64,000 nt of DNA from Jatrophihabitans cynanchi (GTDB lineage: Bacteria > Actinomycetota > Actinomycetes > Mycobacteriales > Jatrophihabitantaceae): the NCBI RefSeq assembly GCF_027247405.1, contig NZ_CP097463.1:2542001-2606000 (forward strand). Direction: 5' to 3'. The notes beneath the pieces were generated by a model. It was not told where the DNA came from and did no database searches. It saw only the letters and a program-made list of their open reading frames with translations. A program made the position numbers and the translations under genes. Positions 26,035 to 34,996 of the stretch are shown here, one piece after another; positions within the stretch are counted from its first letter, which is position 1; each line of letters opens with the position of its first letter.

Positions 26035-27672
26035 TTGATCACCAGCACGATGCAGGACGACTTCCCCCTGACGATCCACCTGATCCTCGAACACGGACGG
26101 CGGGTCTACGGCCGCAGCGAGGTGGTGACCTGGGCAGGTGACAGCGCGCGCCGGGCGACCTACGCCGAGGTTGCCGACAACGCCGAGCGGCTGGCCGCCG
26201 CGCTGGCGAAGCTGGGCGTGGGGCAGGGCGATCGGGTCGCGACGTTCTGCTGGAACACCCAGGAACACCTCGAGGCGTACTACGCGGTGCCGTGCATGGG
26301 TGCGGTGCTGCACACCCTGAACATCCGGCTGCCCGGTGCGCAGTTGGCGCAGATCGCGAACCACGCCGAGGACAAGATCGTCATCGTCGACGCCACGTTG
26401 CTGCCGCTGCTCGCCGCGGTCGCCGATCAGTTGACCACCGTCGAGGGCTACATCGTCGTGGGCGACGGGGACCTCTCGGCGCTCGGTGACGCCAAGCCGG
26501 TCTACCGGTACGCCGACCTGCTCGGCGCCGAGCAGCCCGGCTTCGACTGGCCGGCAGTCGACGAGCGTGCGCCGGCGTCGATGTGTTACACCAGCGGGAC
26601 CACGGGCGATCCGAAGGGCGTCGTCTACTCGCACCGCTCGACCGTGCTGCACGCGCTGGCCACCAACTCCGCGTCGGTGACCGGCGCGACCGAGGCCGAC
26701 CGGGTGCTCACCTTCGTGCCGATGTTCCACGTCAACGCGTGGGGCATCCCGTTCGGTGCGTTCTTCTCCGGCGCGAGCCTGCACATGCCCGGGCCGTACA
26801 TGATGCCCGAGGGGATCTGCGCGTTCATCCGGTCCGAGCGCTCCACGCTCGCCTCGGCCGTCCCGACGATCTGGGCCGGCATCCTGGCCTACGGCGCCGA
26901 GCACGAGATCGACCTGTCCTCGCTGCGGATGGGCACGTCGGGCGGAGCGGCGATGCCGCGTTCGCTGATGGCCGCGTTCGAGCAGAAGTACGGGCTGCGG
27001 ATCATCCAGGGCTGGGGGATGACCGAGACGTCGCCCGTCGGCGGCATGGCGCACCCGCCCGCGGACGTCGAGCTCGGCTCGCCCGAGGAGCTGGACTGGC
27101 GGCTCAAGTCCGGCCGGGTGATCGCGGGCATGCAGATGCGCATCGTCCACGACACGGGGGACGTGCTGCCGTGGGACGGCGCGGCGGTCGGCGAGATCGA
27201 GGTGCGCGGGCCGTGGATCACCGGGTCGTACTACCGCGCGGACGTCCCGGACAAGTTCGACGACGGCTGGCTGCGCACCGGCGACATCGGCACGATCGAC
27301 CCGCGCGGCTTCTACCAGATCACCGACCGCAGCAAGGACGTGATCAAGTCCGGTGGCGAGTGGATCTCCTCGGTCGAGCTGGAGAACCTGCTCGCGGCCG
27401 CGCCCGGCGTGCTCGAGGCCGCGGTGATCGGGATCCCGGACGAGAAGTGGACCGAGCGCCCGCTCGCCTGCGTCGTGCCGCGGCCCGGCGAGGACGTCGA
27501 CCCGGCCGCGCTGGCCGGCTTCCTGGAGGGGAAGGTCGCGCACTGGCAGGTGCCGGAGTACTGGACTTTCATCGGCGAGGTGCCCAAGACGACGGTCGGC
27601 AAGTTCGACAAGAAGGTGCTGCGGGCCCAGCACCAGGCCGGCGCGCTGCGCGTCGAGCGGACCCGTGACTAG
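26035..27672 (+). CDS. AMP-dependent fatty-acyl-CoA ligase
   Basis: 545 residues. AMP-binding motif YTSGTTGDPKG (185-195), a second ANL motif GWGMTETSPVGG, YRADVPDKFDDGWLRTGDIG, and the C-terminal catalytic-lysine region KTTVGKFDKKVLR. The TTG at 26035 with an AGAGG-like site gives the start MITSTMQDDFPLTIHLILEH; the STMQD..LT opening is typical of this medium/long-chain clade. An internal ATG at 26050 would also work. It activates a fatty or branched acid to acyl-CoA for the adjacent dehydrogenases. Confidence 0.92.
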   Translation: MITSTMQDDFPLTIHLILEHGRRVYGRSEVVTWAGDSARRATYAEVADNAERLAAALAKLGVGQGDRVATFCWNTQEHLEAYYAVPCMGAVLHTLNIRLPGAQLAQIANHAEDKIVIVDATLLPLLAAVADQLTTVEGYIVVGDGDLSALGDAKPVYRYADLLGAEQPGFDWPAVDERAPASMCYTSGTTGDPKGVVYSHRSTVLHALATNSASVTGATEADRVLTFVPMFHVNAWGIPFGAFFSGASLHMPGPYMMPEGICAFIRSERSTLASAVPTIWAGILAYGAEHEIDLSSLRMGTSGGAAMPRSLMAAFEQKYGLRIIQGWGMTETSPVGGMAHPPADVELGSPEELDWRLKSGRVIAGMQMRIVHDTGDVLPWDGAAVGEIEVRGPWITGSYYRADVPDKFDDGWLRTGDIGTIDPRGFYQITDRSKDVIKSGGEWISSVELENLLAAAPGVLEAAVIGIPDEKWTERPLACVVPRPGEDVDPAALAGFLEGKVAHWQVPEYWTFIGEVPKTTVGKFDKKVLRAQHQAGALRVERTRD

Positions 27673-28315
27673 GGCGTTGCCGAAGCCCGCCGGCTCGTCG
27701 AAGGCGCGGACGGGTAAGACGGTGCGGCTGAGCAAGGCCGAGCAGGCGCTGCCGTTGCAGCAGCGGCTGGTGCTCGTGGCCACTCGCCTGTTCGCTGCGC
27801 AGGGCTACGACGCGACGTCCGTGCAGCAGATCGTCGAGGCGGCCGGCGTCACCAAGGGCGCGCTCTATCACCACTTCACCTGCAAGGACGACGTGCTGTA
27901 CGAGGTGTATCACCACGTGCTGGCCGAGCAGACCCGGCGGATGGAGGAGATCGCGGACGGTCCGGGCGACGCCGCTCAGCGGCTGGCCGCGGTGGTCGGC
28001 GATGTGATCGCCAGCAGCGTGGCGAACCTGGACGAACTGATCGTCTTCTTCCGCTCGATGCACCTGTTGCCCGAGGCGCAGCAGAAGACGGTGCGGGCCG
28101 AGCGGCGCCGCTACCACCTTCGGGTGCGTCGCCTGGTCGAGGAGGGACAGCGCGCCGGGGTGCTCACGACCGAGGTGCCCGCTGACCTGGCCGTGCACTT
28201 CGTCTACGGCGCGATCCACCAGATCGGCACCTGGTACTCCGACAGCGGGCCACTGACCGCGGACGAGATCGCGCAGCACTTCGAACGGCTGGTCCTGTCC
28301 GGGCTACGCCCCTGA
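27665..28315 (+). CDS. TetR family regulator of the acyl-CoA locus
   Basis: 216 residues, GTG at 27665, overlapping the ligase stop by 8 nt. The HTH reads RLFAAQGYDATSVQQIVEAA then GVTKGALYHHFTCKDDVLY. The N-terminus has a Lys/Arg-rich tail. The C-terminal domain resembles acyl-CoA-responsive TetR proteins. Its position makes it the probable ligand-responsive repressor acting at the palindrome upstream of the operon. Confidence 0.92.
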   Translation: MTRALPKPAGSSKARTGKTVRLSKAEQALPLQQRLVLVATRLFAAQGYDATSVQQIVEAAGVTKGALYHHFTCKDDVLYEVYHHVLAEQTRRMEEIADGPGDAAQRLAAVVGDVIASSVANLDELIVFFRSMHLLPEAQQKTVRAERRRYHLRVRRLVEEGQRAGVLTTEVPADLAVHFVYGAIHQIGTWYSDSGPLTADEIAQHFERLVLSGLRP

Positions 28316-28375
28316 CGCCTGCTCACCGTCCCCGGGCATCCTCCCGGCTGAAGATCGTCCTCGGACCAGGGGCAA

Positions 28376-29758
28376 TCAGCGCAGCGGCTCGAACGTGGCG
28401 GTGAAGTGCCGCAGCGCGGGCGGCTCGTCGATGATGCGGTAGCCGCGCAGGTCGCCTGCAGCCGCGACGACCTGTTCACAGACCTCGATGACGTAGTCGA
28501 TGTGGCTCTGCGTGTACGTGCGCCGCGGGATCGCCAGGCGCACCAGGTCGAGCGGGGCCGGCACCTCGCTGCCGTCCGGCCGGCGCCCGAACATCACCGT
28601 GCCGATCTCGCAGCTGCGCACCCCGCCGGCCTCGTAGAGCGCTATCGCGAGCGCCTGTCCCGGATAGTGCAGCGGGTCGATGTGCGGCAGCAGTGCGCGC
28701 GCGTCCAGGTAGACGGCATGCCCACCGGTCGGGGACAGGATCGGCATGCCGACGCGCTGAAGGGCGTCACCGAGGTAGGCGGTGCTGGTGATGCGGTAGC
28801 GCAGGTAGTCGTGGTCGACGGCCTCGGTAAGTCCCTGCGCCAGCGCCTCCAGGTCGCGGCCGGCCAGCCCGCCGTAGGTGGGGAACCCCTCGGTGAGGAT
28901 CAGCAGGCTGCGGCACTGGCTCGCCAGCTCGTCGTCGTTCATCGCCAGCCAGCCGCCGATGTTGCCCATCGGGTCCTTCTTGGCGCTCATCGTCATGCCG
29001 TCGGCGAGTGAGGCGATGTCGTGCACGATGTCGGCGACCTCGCGTCCGGCCTGCCCGTCCTCGCGCTCGTGGATGAACCAGGCGTTCTCGGCGAAGCGGC
29101 AGGCGTCGAGGAACAGGAGTTTGCCGTAGCGGTCGCACACTTCGCGGACCGCGCGCAGGTTGGCCAGCGACACCGGCTGCCCGCCGCCGCTGTTGTTGGT
29201 GATCGTCATGAACACGACCGGCACGTCGTCGGCCCGCTCGGCCAGCAGCGCCTGCAGGGCCTCGACGTCCATGTTGCCCTTGAACGGGTGCTGCGACCGT
29301 GGGTCCCTGCCCTCGGCGATGACGAGGTCGACCGCCTCCGCCCCGGTGAACTCGACGTTCGCGCGGGTGGTGTCGAAGTGGGTGTTGTTCGGGACGAGCT
29401 TGCCCGGCCCACCGAGCACCCCGAAGATGATCTTCTCGGCGGCACGGCCCTGGTGCGTCGGGATGACGTGCTCGAACGGGAACAGGGCGCGCACCGCGTC
29501 GCGGAACCGGAAGTACGACGGCGACCCGGCGTAGGACTCGTCGCCACGCTGGATGGCCGCCCACTGGTCGCGGCTCATCGCGCCGGTGCCGGAGTCGGTG
29601 AGCAGGTCGATCAGCACGTCCTGCGCGTCGACCTGGAACAGGTTGTAGCCGGCTTTGGCCACCGCGACCTCCCGCTCGGCACGCGTGGTCATGCGCAGCG
29701 GCTCCACGGAGTGGATCCGGAACGGCTCGATGATGGTGCGAAAGCCCGGTTCGGTCAT
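28376..29758 (-). CDS. tnaA: tryptophanase (tryptophan indole-lyase)
   Basis: 460 residues of the beta-eliminating lyase family (PLP). The PLP lysine is K261 in MTMSAKKDPMG. Tyr76 lies in GDESYAGS. Residues separate it from tyrosine phenol-lyase: LRHFTATF carries His451, equivalent to E. coli TnaA His463 (Phe in phenol-lyase), and GVRSCEIGTVMFG has Ile where phenol-lyase has its Arg381. So indole-lyase is the better call: L-tryptophan to indole, pyruvate and ammonia. Starts ATG 29756-29758. No tnaC-like leader or tnaB permease is seen. Confidence 0.88.
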   Translation of the reverse strand: MTEPGFRTIIEPFRIHSVEPLRMTTRAEREVAVAKAGYNLFQVDAQDVLIDLLTDSGTGAMSRDQWAAIQRGDESYAGSPSYFRFRDAVRALFPFEHVIPTHQGRAAEKIIFGVLGGPGKLVPNNTHFDTTRANVEFTGAEAVDLVIAEGRDPRSQHPFKGNMDVEALQALLAERADDVPVVFMTITNNSGGGQPVSLANLRAVREVCDRYGKLLFLDACRFAENAWFIHEREDGQAGREVADIVHDIASLADGMTMSAKKDPMGNIGGWLAMNDDELASQCRSLLILTEGFPTYGGLAGRDLEALAQGLTEAVDHDYLRYRITSTAYLGDALQRVGMPILSPTGGHAVYLDARALLPHIDPLHYPGQALAIALYEAGGVRSCEIGTVMFGRRPDGSEVPAPLDLVRLAIPRRTYTQSHIDYVIEVCEQVVAAAGDLRGYRIIDEPPALRHFTATFEPLR

Positions 29759-29903
29759 AGCTATGAGGATGCGACCTGACAGCCGGCGCGAGAATGGCCG
29801 CCGGCACCTCGTCGAACGCGGACGACCTTGTGAACATGACGCCTTCGAGCACCGGACGTCGCGATCGCAAGGTGCCCCGACCGCCGATGACAGCCTGGAG
29901 CTG

Positions 29904-30746
29904 CTACCGGCGCCTGCCGAGGGCTTGCTCGACGGCGCCGGCCAGCACGGCCTGGCCGGCACGCGACGGGTGCAGGTCGCACCGCCCGTCCGGCCGGATC
30001 GCGAGCAGGTGCGCCGCGCAGGCCGAGCCGCCGGTGCCCGCGCTGGCGTCGGCAAACGCCCGGTAGCCGTCCGCGACAAGGGCACCGTGCCGCTTGGCCG
30101 CCGCGGTGATGATCGCGTTGAGCGCGGCGACCTGAGCGTCCGGGTACTGGGTCGCGTAGTAGCGCAGCAGCACGAGCGGTCCGTGATAGCCGGCTCGCAC
30201 GCGCAGCGCGTCCAGGATGGTGTCCAGGTGGAGGGTCAGGCCGCGGGTGAACGCCGTGAGCGCGGCGCCCGAGCAGCCGGGGTGCAGGTCGCGGCAGACG
30301 AACAGGTCGTTGAGCCCGATGCCGAGGCTGACCAGCTTCACGCCGTGGTGGGTCTGCAGGAAGCGGACGGCGAAGGACAGCTGCGAGCTGTCGTACCAGG
30401 TGTGCAGCGCGTGGTGCTGGCGAAAGCCGCTGCGCTTTCCGACGTTGTTCTCGCAGCCGTGGCTCTGCGCCCGGGTGTCGATCATGCTGGCCGCGGTCTC
30501 ACCGGGGCAGGCCGCGTTGACCAGCGTCAGCCCGAACTTGTGGGCGGTGTCGTCGGCGTAGCTGCGGAAGTTGGCCAGGTCGGCGAACTCGGTCGGCGGC
30601 GCGGGGTGCGAACCGAACGTGATCGAGTCGCCCAGCGCCAGATAGTCCGGCTCGGCCGCGCCGGCTCGCACGGCGCAGGCGGAGGTGAGCACGAGCAGCA
30701 GCGCGGCGGCGCCGGCCCGCGCCCGCTGCCAGCGTCGCGCGATCAC
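29904..30746 (-). CDS. secreted SGNH/GDSL hydrolase
   Basis: 280 residues, GTG at 30744-30746. The signal sequence (RAGAAALLLVLTSACAVRAG) contains a lipobox-like LTSAC, so it is exported and may be lipidated. The GDSL block is LALGDSITFG, followed by GLNDLF (block III Asn) and a final DxxH-like DLHPSRAG, which together supply the Ser/Gly/Asn/His set. Its substrate is unknown; typical activities are esterase or lipase on cell-wall or lipid substrates. Confidence 0.87.
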   Translation of the reverse strand: MIARRWQRARAGAAALLLVLTSACAVRAGAAEPDYLALGDSITFGSHPAPPTEFADLANFRSYADDTAHKFGLTLVNAACPGETAASMIDTRAQSHGCENNVGKRSGFRQHHALHTWYDSSQLSFAVRFLQTHHGVKLVSLGIGLNDLFVCRDLHPGCSGAALTAFTRGLTLHLDTILDALRVRAGYHGPLVLLRYYATQYPDAQVAALNAIITAAAKRHGALVADGYRAFADASAGTGGSACAAHLLAIRPDGRCDLHPSRAGQAVLAGAVEQALGRRR

Positions 30747-30817
30747 GGCAGAATGATCGGCTGCCCACCCCGTCCGGACAAGTCACGGTTCGGCATCATT
30801 GCGGTGACCGGCCGGCC

Positions 30818-31492
30818 TCAGGGCTGGAACCGGTACCCCATCCCCGGTTCGGTGATCAGGTGGCGGGGCCGGCCGGGCTCGGGCTCGAGCTTGCGACGCA
30901 GCTGGCCGACGTAGATCCGCAGGTAGCTCGGGTCGGTGTGCTCGGGCCCACCGCGCAGCTGGGTCAGCAGGGCGCGGCCGGTCACGAGGGTGCCCGGGCG
31001 CCTGGCGAGCGTTTCCAGCAGCCGCCACTCGGTCGGGGTGAGGTGCACCGGCGCGCCGTCACGACCGGTCACCGTCTTGGCCACGAAGTCGACGACGGTG
31101 CCGCTCAGGTCGGCCAGCCGCGGCGCTTCCGGGGGCGGCACCCGCCGCGCGGCCGCCCGCAGCCGGGCGAGCAGTTCGTCGACGTTGAACGGTTTGGTCA
31201 CGTAGTCGTCGGCGCCCAGATCCAGCGCGGCGACCTTCTCCCCGCTGCTGCTGCGCGCGGACAGCACGATGATCGGGGCCGGCGTGAACTGCCGCAGCGA
31301 GCGGATCACCTCCAGCCCGCTGACGTCCGGCAGGCCCAGGTCGAGGATCACCGCATCGGGCGGCTCCACCCGGGCGGACCCGAGCGCCGCCGCCCCGGAG
31401 GCCGCCTCGCTCACCTGGTGACCGCGCGCCGTCAGGTTCATCGAGAGCGCGCGGGACAGGGCGCGATCGTCCTCGACCACCAGCACCCTCAT
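30818..31492 (-). CDS. kdpE: KdpE-like OmpR-family response regulator
   Basis: 224 residues. Receiver domain with phospho-acceptor Asp51 (AVILDLGLPDVSG), DD at 8-9 and Lys in DDYVTKPFNVDEL; winged-helix DNA-binding domain (LTPTEWRLLETLARRPGTLV ... YIRIYVGQLRRKLE-like). ATG at 31490-31492 overlaps the kinase stop (ATGA). The OmpR/KdpE assignment rests on domain order and the KdpD-like partner. Confidence 0.88.
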   Translation of the reverse strand: MRVLVVEDDRALSRALSMNLTARGHQVSEAASGAAALGSARVEPPDAVILDLGLPDVSGLEVIRSLRQFTPAPIIVLSARSSSGEKVAALDLGADDYVTKPFNVDELLARLRAAARRVPPPEAPRLADLSGTVVDFVAKTVTGRDGAPVHLTPTEWRLLETLARRPGTLVTGRALLTQLRGGPEHTDPSYLRIYVGQLRRKLEPEPGRPRHLITEPGMGYRFQP

Positions 31493-32526
31493 CGGACGTC
31501 CGCCACGAGTGGCAGGCGGACGACGATCGTGGTGCCGCCGCCCGGCGTCGGCTCGGCCCGGACGTCGCCTGCCATCGCCTCGGCGAAGCCGCGGACCGTC
31601 GCCAGGCCCAGCCCGATCCCGGCTCCCGGCGGGGGCGCGTCGCCCGCACGCTGGAACGCCGCGAACGCCGTGTCGGGGTCCCACGCGGCCAGGCCCGGGC
31701 CGGTGTCGATCACACGCAGCTCGATCCGACCGTCGACTGCCGCGCCGTGCACCCGCACCGGCGTATCGGGGGGCGCGAAGCGGAGCGCGTTCTGCAGCAG
31801 GTTGGCGACGACCCGCTCCAGCAGCCCGGCGTCGGCAAGGACCGCCGGCAAGTCGTCGGCGATCTCGAGCTGCAGCCGGGTGCCCGTCGGCGGCAGGTGC
31901 GCGAGCGCGCTCGCCACGACGTCGCCGAGGCCGACGGGCGCGGCGAGCACCGGCAGCACCCCGGCCTGAAGGCGGGACAGGTCGAGCAGGTTCGTGACCA
32001 GGTCGGTGAGCCGGTCCAGCGAGGCGTCCGCCGATGCGAGCAGTTCCTCCCGGTCGTCCGCCGACCACTCGACGTCCGTGGCACGCAGGCTGGAGACCGC
32101 GGCCTTGGCGGAGGCGATCGGCGTGCGCAGATCGTGGCTGGCCGCGTTGAGCAGCGCGGTGCGGGCGCGGTCCGCCCGCGCGAGCGGCTGCACGCGGCGG
32201 GCGGTGTGCACGATGCGCGAGACCAGGACGGCGACCAGCAGGAAGATCAGCAGCGCCAGCGCGTTCTGCCCCTCCGCGACGGTGAAGGCGTGCAGCGGCG
32301 GGGTGAAGTAGTAGTTCAGCAGCAGGCTGCCGGCGACGGCCGCCGCGAGCGCCGGAGCGAACCCGCCGGCGATGCTGGTGATCACCACGATCAGCAGGTA
32401 GATCGCGACGTCGCTGGCGAACGAGACCCGGTGCCGAAGCACGGCCAGCGCCACGGTGGCGCCCGCCAGCAGGACGGCGGCGAGCAGCGCGCCGCCCAGC
32501 GGGCGGCGCTCCTGGGGCCAGGTCAC
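31489..32526 (-). CDS. KdpD-like sensor kinase lacking the N-terminal KdpD/Usp sensor domains
   Basis: 345 residues versus ~850-900 for full KdpD. The DUF4118 transmembrane region is present (residues ~10-105, with IAGGFAPALAAAVAGSLLLN and NYYFTPPLHAFTV), then HisKA with His131 (AASHDLRTPIASAK), HATPase with NLLQNALRFAPP, DTGPGL and GIGLGLATVRGF. The cytoplasmic KdpD and Usp domains are absent. It starts at GTG 32524-32526; TAGCAC lies 7 nt upstream. It probably senses potassium, turgor or ionic conditions through the membrane part only. Confidence 0.88.
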   Translation of the reverse strand: MTWPQERRPLGGALLAAVLLAGATVALAVLRHRVSFASDVAIYLLIVVITSIAGGFAPALAAAVAGSLLLNYYFTPPLHAFTVAEGQNALALLIFLLVAVLVSRIVHTARRVQPLARADRARTALLNAASHDLRTPIASAKAAVSSLRATDVEWSADDREELLASADASLDRLTDLVTNLLDLSRLQAGVLPVLAAPVGLGDVVASALAHLPPTGTRLQLEIADDLPAVLADAGLLERVVANLLQNALRFAPPDTPVRVHGAAVDGRIELRVIDTGPGLAAWDPDTAFAAFQRAGDAPPPGAGIGLGLATVRGFAEAMAGDVRAEPTPGGGTTIVVRLPLVADVR

Positions 32527-32586
32527 CGGCTCATCGTGCTACGCCGCGCCTGGCTTCGCCTCGCGCGGCCCGTGAGGAAGTCGTGA

Positions 32587-34980
32587 ATGCGGCGTGAGCG
32601 GCGCGTGTGCGGCCTGCCCGCGCGGTGCCGGGCACGCTTTGGTGAGGGCGTGAACGAAGTGAACCTGCCCGAACGCGCCGGCTACCGGCTCAAGCGGCTC
32701 GTCCTCGGACCGCCGCTGGTGACCGCCCGGCTGCACGAGGAGAAGCTGTCCAACAAGGCGGCGCTCGGCGTGTTGAGCAGCGACTGCATCTCCTCCTCCG
32801 CCTACGGCTCGGAGGAGATGCTGATCGTGCTGCTGCCGGTGTTCGGGCTGGCCGGCTTTCACCTGCTGATGCCGATGACGGCAGTGGTGCTCGGGCTGCT
32901 GGTGCTGATGACGCTGTCCTACCGCGAGGTCGTCATGATCTACACGCGGGCCGGCGGCTCGTACGTGGTAGCGCGGGAGAACTTCGGTCCGCGCATCGCG
33001 CAGATCGCGTCGGTCGCGCTGCTGATCGACTACGTGGTGACCGTCGCGGTGCAGACGGCCGCCGGGACCGCGGCGATCACGTCGCTGGCGCCGCCGCTGC
33101 GGCCGTACACGGCGGAGATCACGATCGCGGCCGTGCTGCTGCTCGCCTACGGAAACCTGCGTGGCATCCGCGAGGCCGGCCGGTTGTTCGCGCTGCCCAC
33201 CTACCTGTTCGCCGGCGCCGCGGGAACGGTGATCGTCGTGGGCGTGCTGCGCGAGGTTCTCGGCGATCTGCCGCGCGTCAGCTACACCGGACACGAGCGG
33301 ACCCTGCTGATCGACGTGCACAGCTCGCACGGCGCGCTGCTGTCGGCGGGTGCGATCTACGTGCTGCTGAAGGCGTTCGCGAACGGCGGCGCCTCGCTGA
33401 CCGGGCTCGAGGCGATCTCGAACGGGGTGAGCGCGTTCCGTGACCCGGCCGGGAAGAACGCGCGGCGCACGCTGTCGCGGATGAGCGTGATCCTGGGCGC
33501 CCTGGTCCTCGGGGTCTCGTTCCTCGCCTGGCAGACGCACGCGACGCCCTACGCGAGCGGCAGCCCGACCGTGATCAGTCAGGTGGCCCGCGCCGCGTTC
33601 GGCGCTGCCTGGTACGGCCAACTCGGCTTCGTCGTGGTGCAGGTCGCGACCGCGCTGATCCTGTTCACCGGCGCGAACACGCCGTTCACCGGTTTCCCGT
33701 TCCTCGCCAGCTTCATCGCCGAGGATTCCTTCCTGCCCCGCCAGATGACGCGACGCGGCCACCGGCTGGCCTTCAGCAACGGCATCCTGGTGCTCACCGT
33801 CGCGGCTCTGGCGTTGCTGCTCGGCGTCGGCGCGCACGTGGACAAGTTGATCCCGTTCTACGCGATCGGGGTGTTCACCGGGTTCGCGATGGCGGGCCTG
33901 GGCATGGCGCGCTATCACCAGCGCACGCGCGAGCCGCGGTGGCGCTCCAAGCTCGTGATCAACCTCAGCGCCGGCGCGGTATCGGCCTGTGTCGTGGTGA
34001 TCTTCGCGGTGGTCAAGTTCACCGACGGCGCGTGGCTCGTCGTGGTGCTGTTCCCGGTCGGCTGGCTGGCGCTGCTGCGGCTGAACCGGCGCTATCGGGA
34101 CGAGTCGCGTGCCCTCGAGCTGGCCAGTTGGGTGCGCCCCGACCAGGCGGAGGCGCCGAGCTACGCGCGGCACACGGTTCTCGTGTTCGTCGACCACCTC
34201 GACCTCGCGGTGCTCCGCGCGCTGCGTTATGCCGGCAGCCTGCGCCCGACGAGCGTTCGCGCGGTGCACGTGATGCTCGATGCCGCGGCTGCCACCCAGC
34301 TGCAACGCGACTGGATCGCACGCGGCCTCGGCGACCGGCTGCCGCTCGCGGTGGTGCACTGCCCGGACCGGCGCCTGGTGCGGGCCGCGGTAACGCTCGC
34401 CATGGACGCGGTGATCAGCGACCGGGCCGAGGTCACCGTGCTGTTGCCGCGCCGCACCTTCCGCCCGCTGTCGCGACGGTTGCTGCACGACCGCACCGCC
34501 GATCGCATCGCCGAGTCGGTCAGCCGGTTGCCGCATGTGGCGGCCACGATCGTGCCCTTCGACACGACCCTGCCGCACGCGGCCGTCGAACGGTTGGAGG
34601 CGATGCAGCTGGCCGCCGCTCGCGACCCCGCGCTGGTGCGGGTCAACCGGGCGGCGGCGCCTGTGCGCGAGGCGCCGGGCGCCGGCGCGGACGGTGTGCC
34701 GGATGGGCGATCGCCGATCGGGACGGTGGCGTGGCGGCAACGGGTGAGCATCGAAGGGCAGGTGGAACTGGTCCAGGCCGGTACCGCGATGGGACGTTCG
34801 CTTGAGGTGCACGTGTTCGACGACACCGGCGGATTGCGGCTGCTGTTCTACGGGCGGACCGCGATCCCCGGGCTGGTGCCCGGTGCCCGGGTCCGGGCGA
34901 GCGGACGCGTCGGCGAGTTCAAGGGCCATCTCGCGCTGGCGAACCCGCGCTACGAACTGCTCGCTCCGGCGGGGCCGTAG
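32587..34980 (+). CDS. KimA-like APC-superfamily potassium permease with C-terminal OB-fold
   Basis: 797 residues with the opening LERAGYRLKRLVLGPPL-like region, LSSDCISSSAYGSEEML (the APC signature of the KimA/YdaO clade) and ~12 membrane helices to about residue 500. A cytoplasmic part with Usp-like elements (TVLVFVDHLDLAVLRAL, VRAVHVMLDA) follows. The last 86 residues (from 712) form an OB-fold: GTVAWRQRVSIEGQVELV and FDDTGGLRLLFYGRT, then VRASGRVGEFKGHLAL. A start at GTG 32650 is equally possible; the first 21 residues from 32587 look non-coding, though a GAGGAAG site favours 32587. The OB-fold fusion is unusual. Confidence 0.85.
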   Translation: MRRERRVCGLPARCRARFGEGVNEVNLPERAGYRLKRLVLGPPLVTARLHEEKLSNKAALGVLSSDCISSSAYGSEEMLIVLLPVFGLAGFHLLMPMTAVVLGLLVLMTLSYREVVMIYTRAGGSYVVARENFGPRIAQIASVALLIDYVVTVAVQTAAGTAAITSLAPPLRPYTAEITIAAVLLLAYGNLRGIREAGRLFALPTYLFAGAAGTVIVVGVLREVLGDLPRVSYTGHERTLLIDVHSSHGALLSAGAIYVLLKAFANGGASLTGLEAISNGVSAFRDPAGKNARRTLSRMSVILGALVLGVSFLAWQTHATPYASGSPTVISQVARAAFGAAWYGQLGFVVVQVATALILFTGANTPFTGFPFLASFIAEDSFLPRQMTRRGHRLAFSNGILVLTVAALALLLGVGAHVDKLIPFYAIGVFTGFAMAGLGMARYHQRTREPRWRSKLVINLSAGAVSACVVVIFAVVKFTDGAWLVVVLFPVGWLALLRLNRRYRDESRALELASWVRPDQAEAPSYARHTVLVFVDHLDLAVLRALRYAGSLRPTSVRAVHVMLDAAAATQLQRDWIARGLGDRLPLAVVHCPDRRLVRAAVTLAMDAVISDRAEVTVLLPRRTFRPLSRRLLHDRTADRIAESVSRLPHVAATIVPFDTTLPHAAVERLEAMQLAAARDPALVRVNRAAAPVREAPGAGADGVPDGRSPIGTVAWRQRVSIEGQVELVQAGTAMGRSLEVHVFDDTGGLRLLFYGRTAIPGLVPGARVRASGRVGEFKGHLALANPRYELLAPAGP

Positions 34981-34996
34981 CAGCGGACCGGCTCGT

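Noticed and set aside
28308-28373. Possible terminator GCCCCTG ... CAGGGGC between the TetR and tryptophanase genes
   Set aside because: The 7-bp stem is split by a loop of over 50 nt, so a stable terminator cannot be supported.
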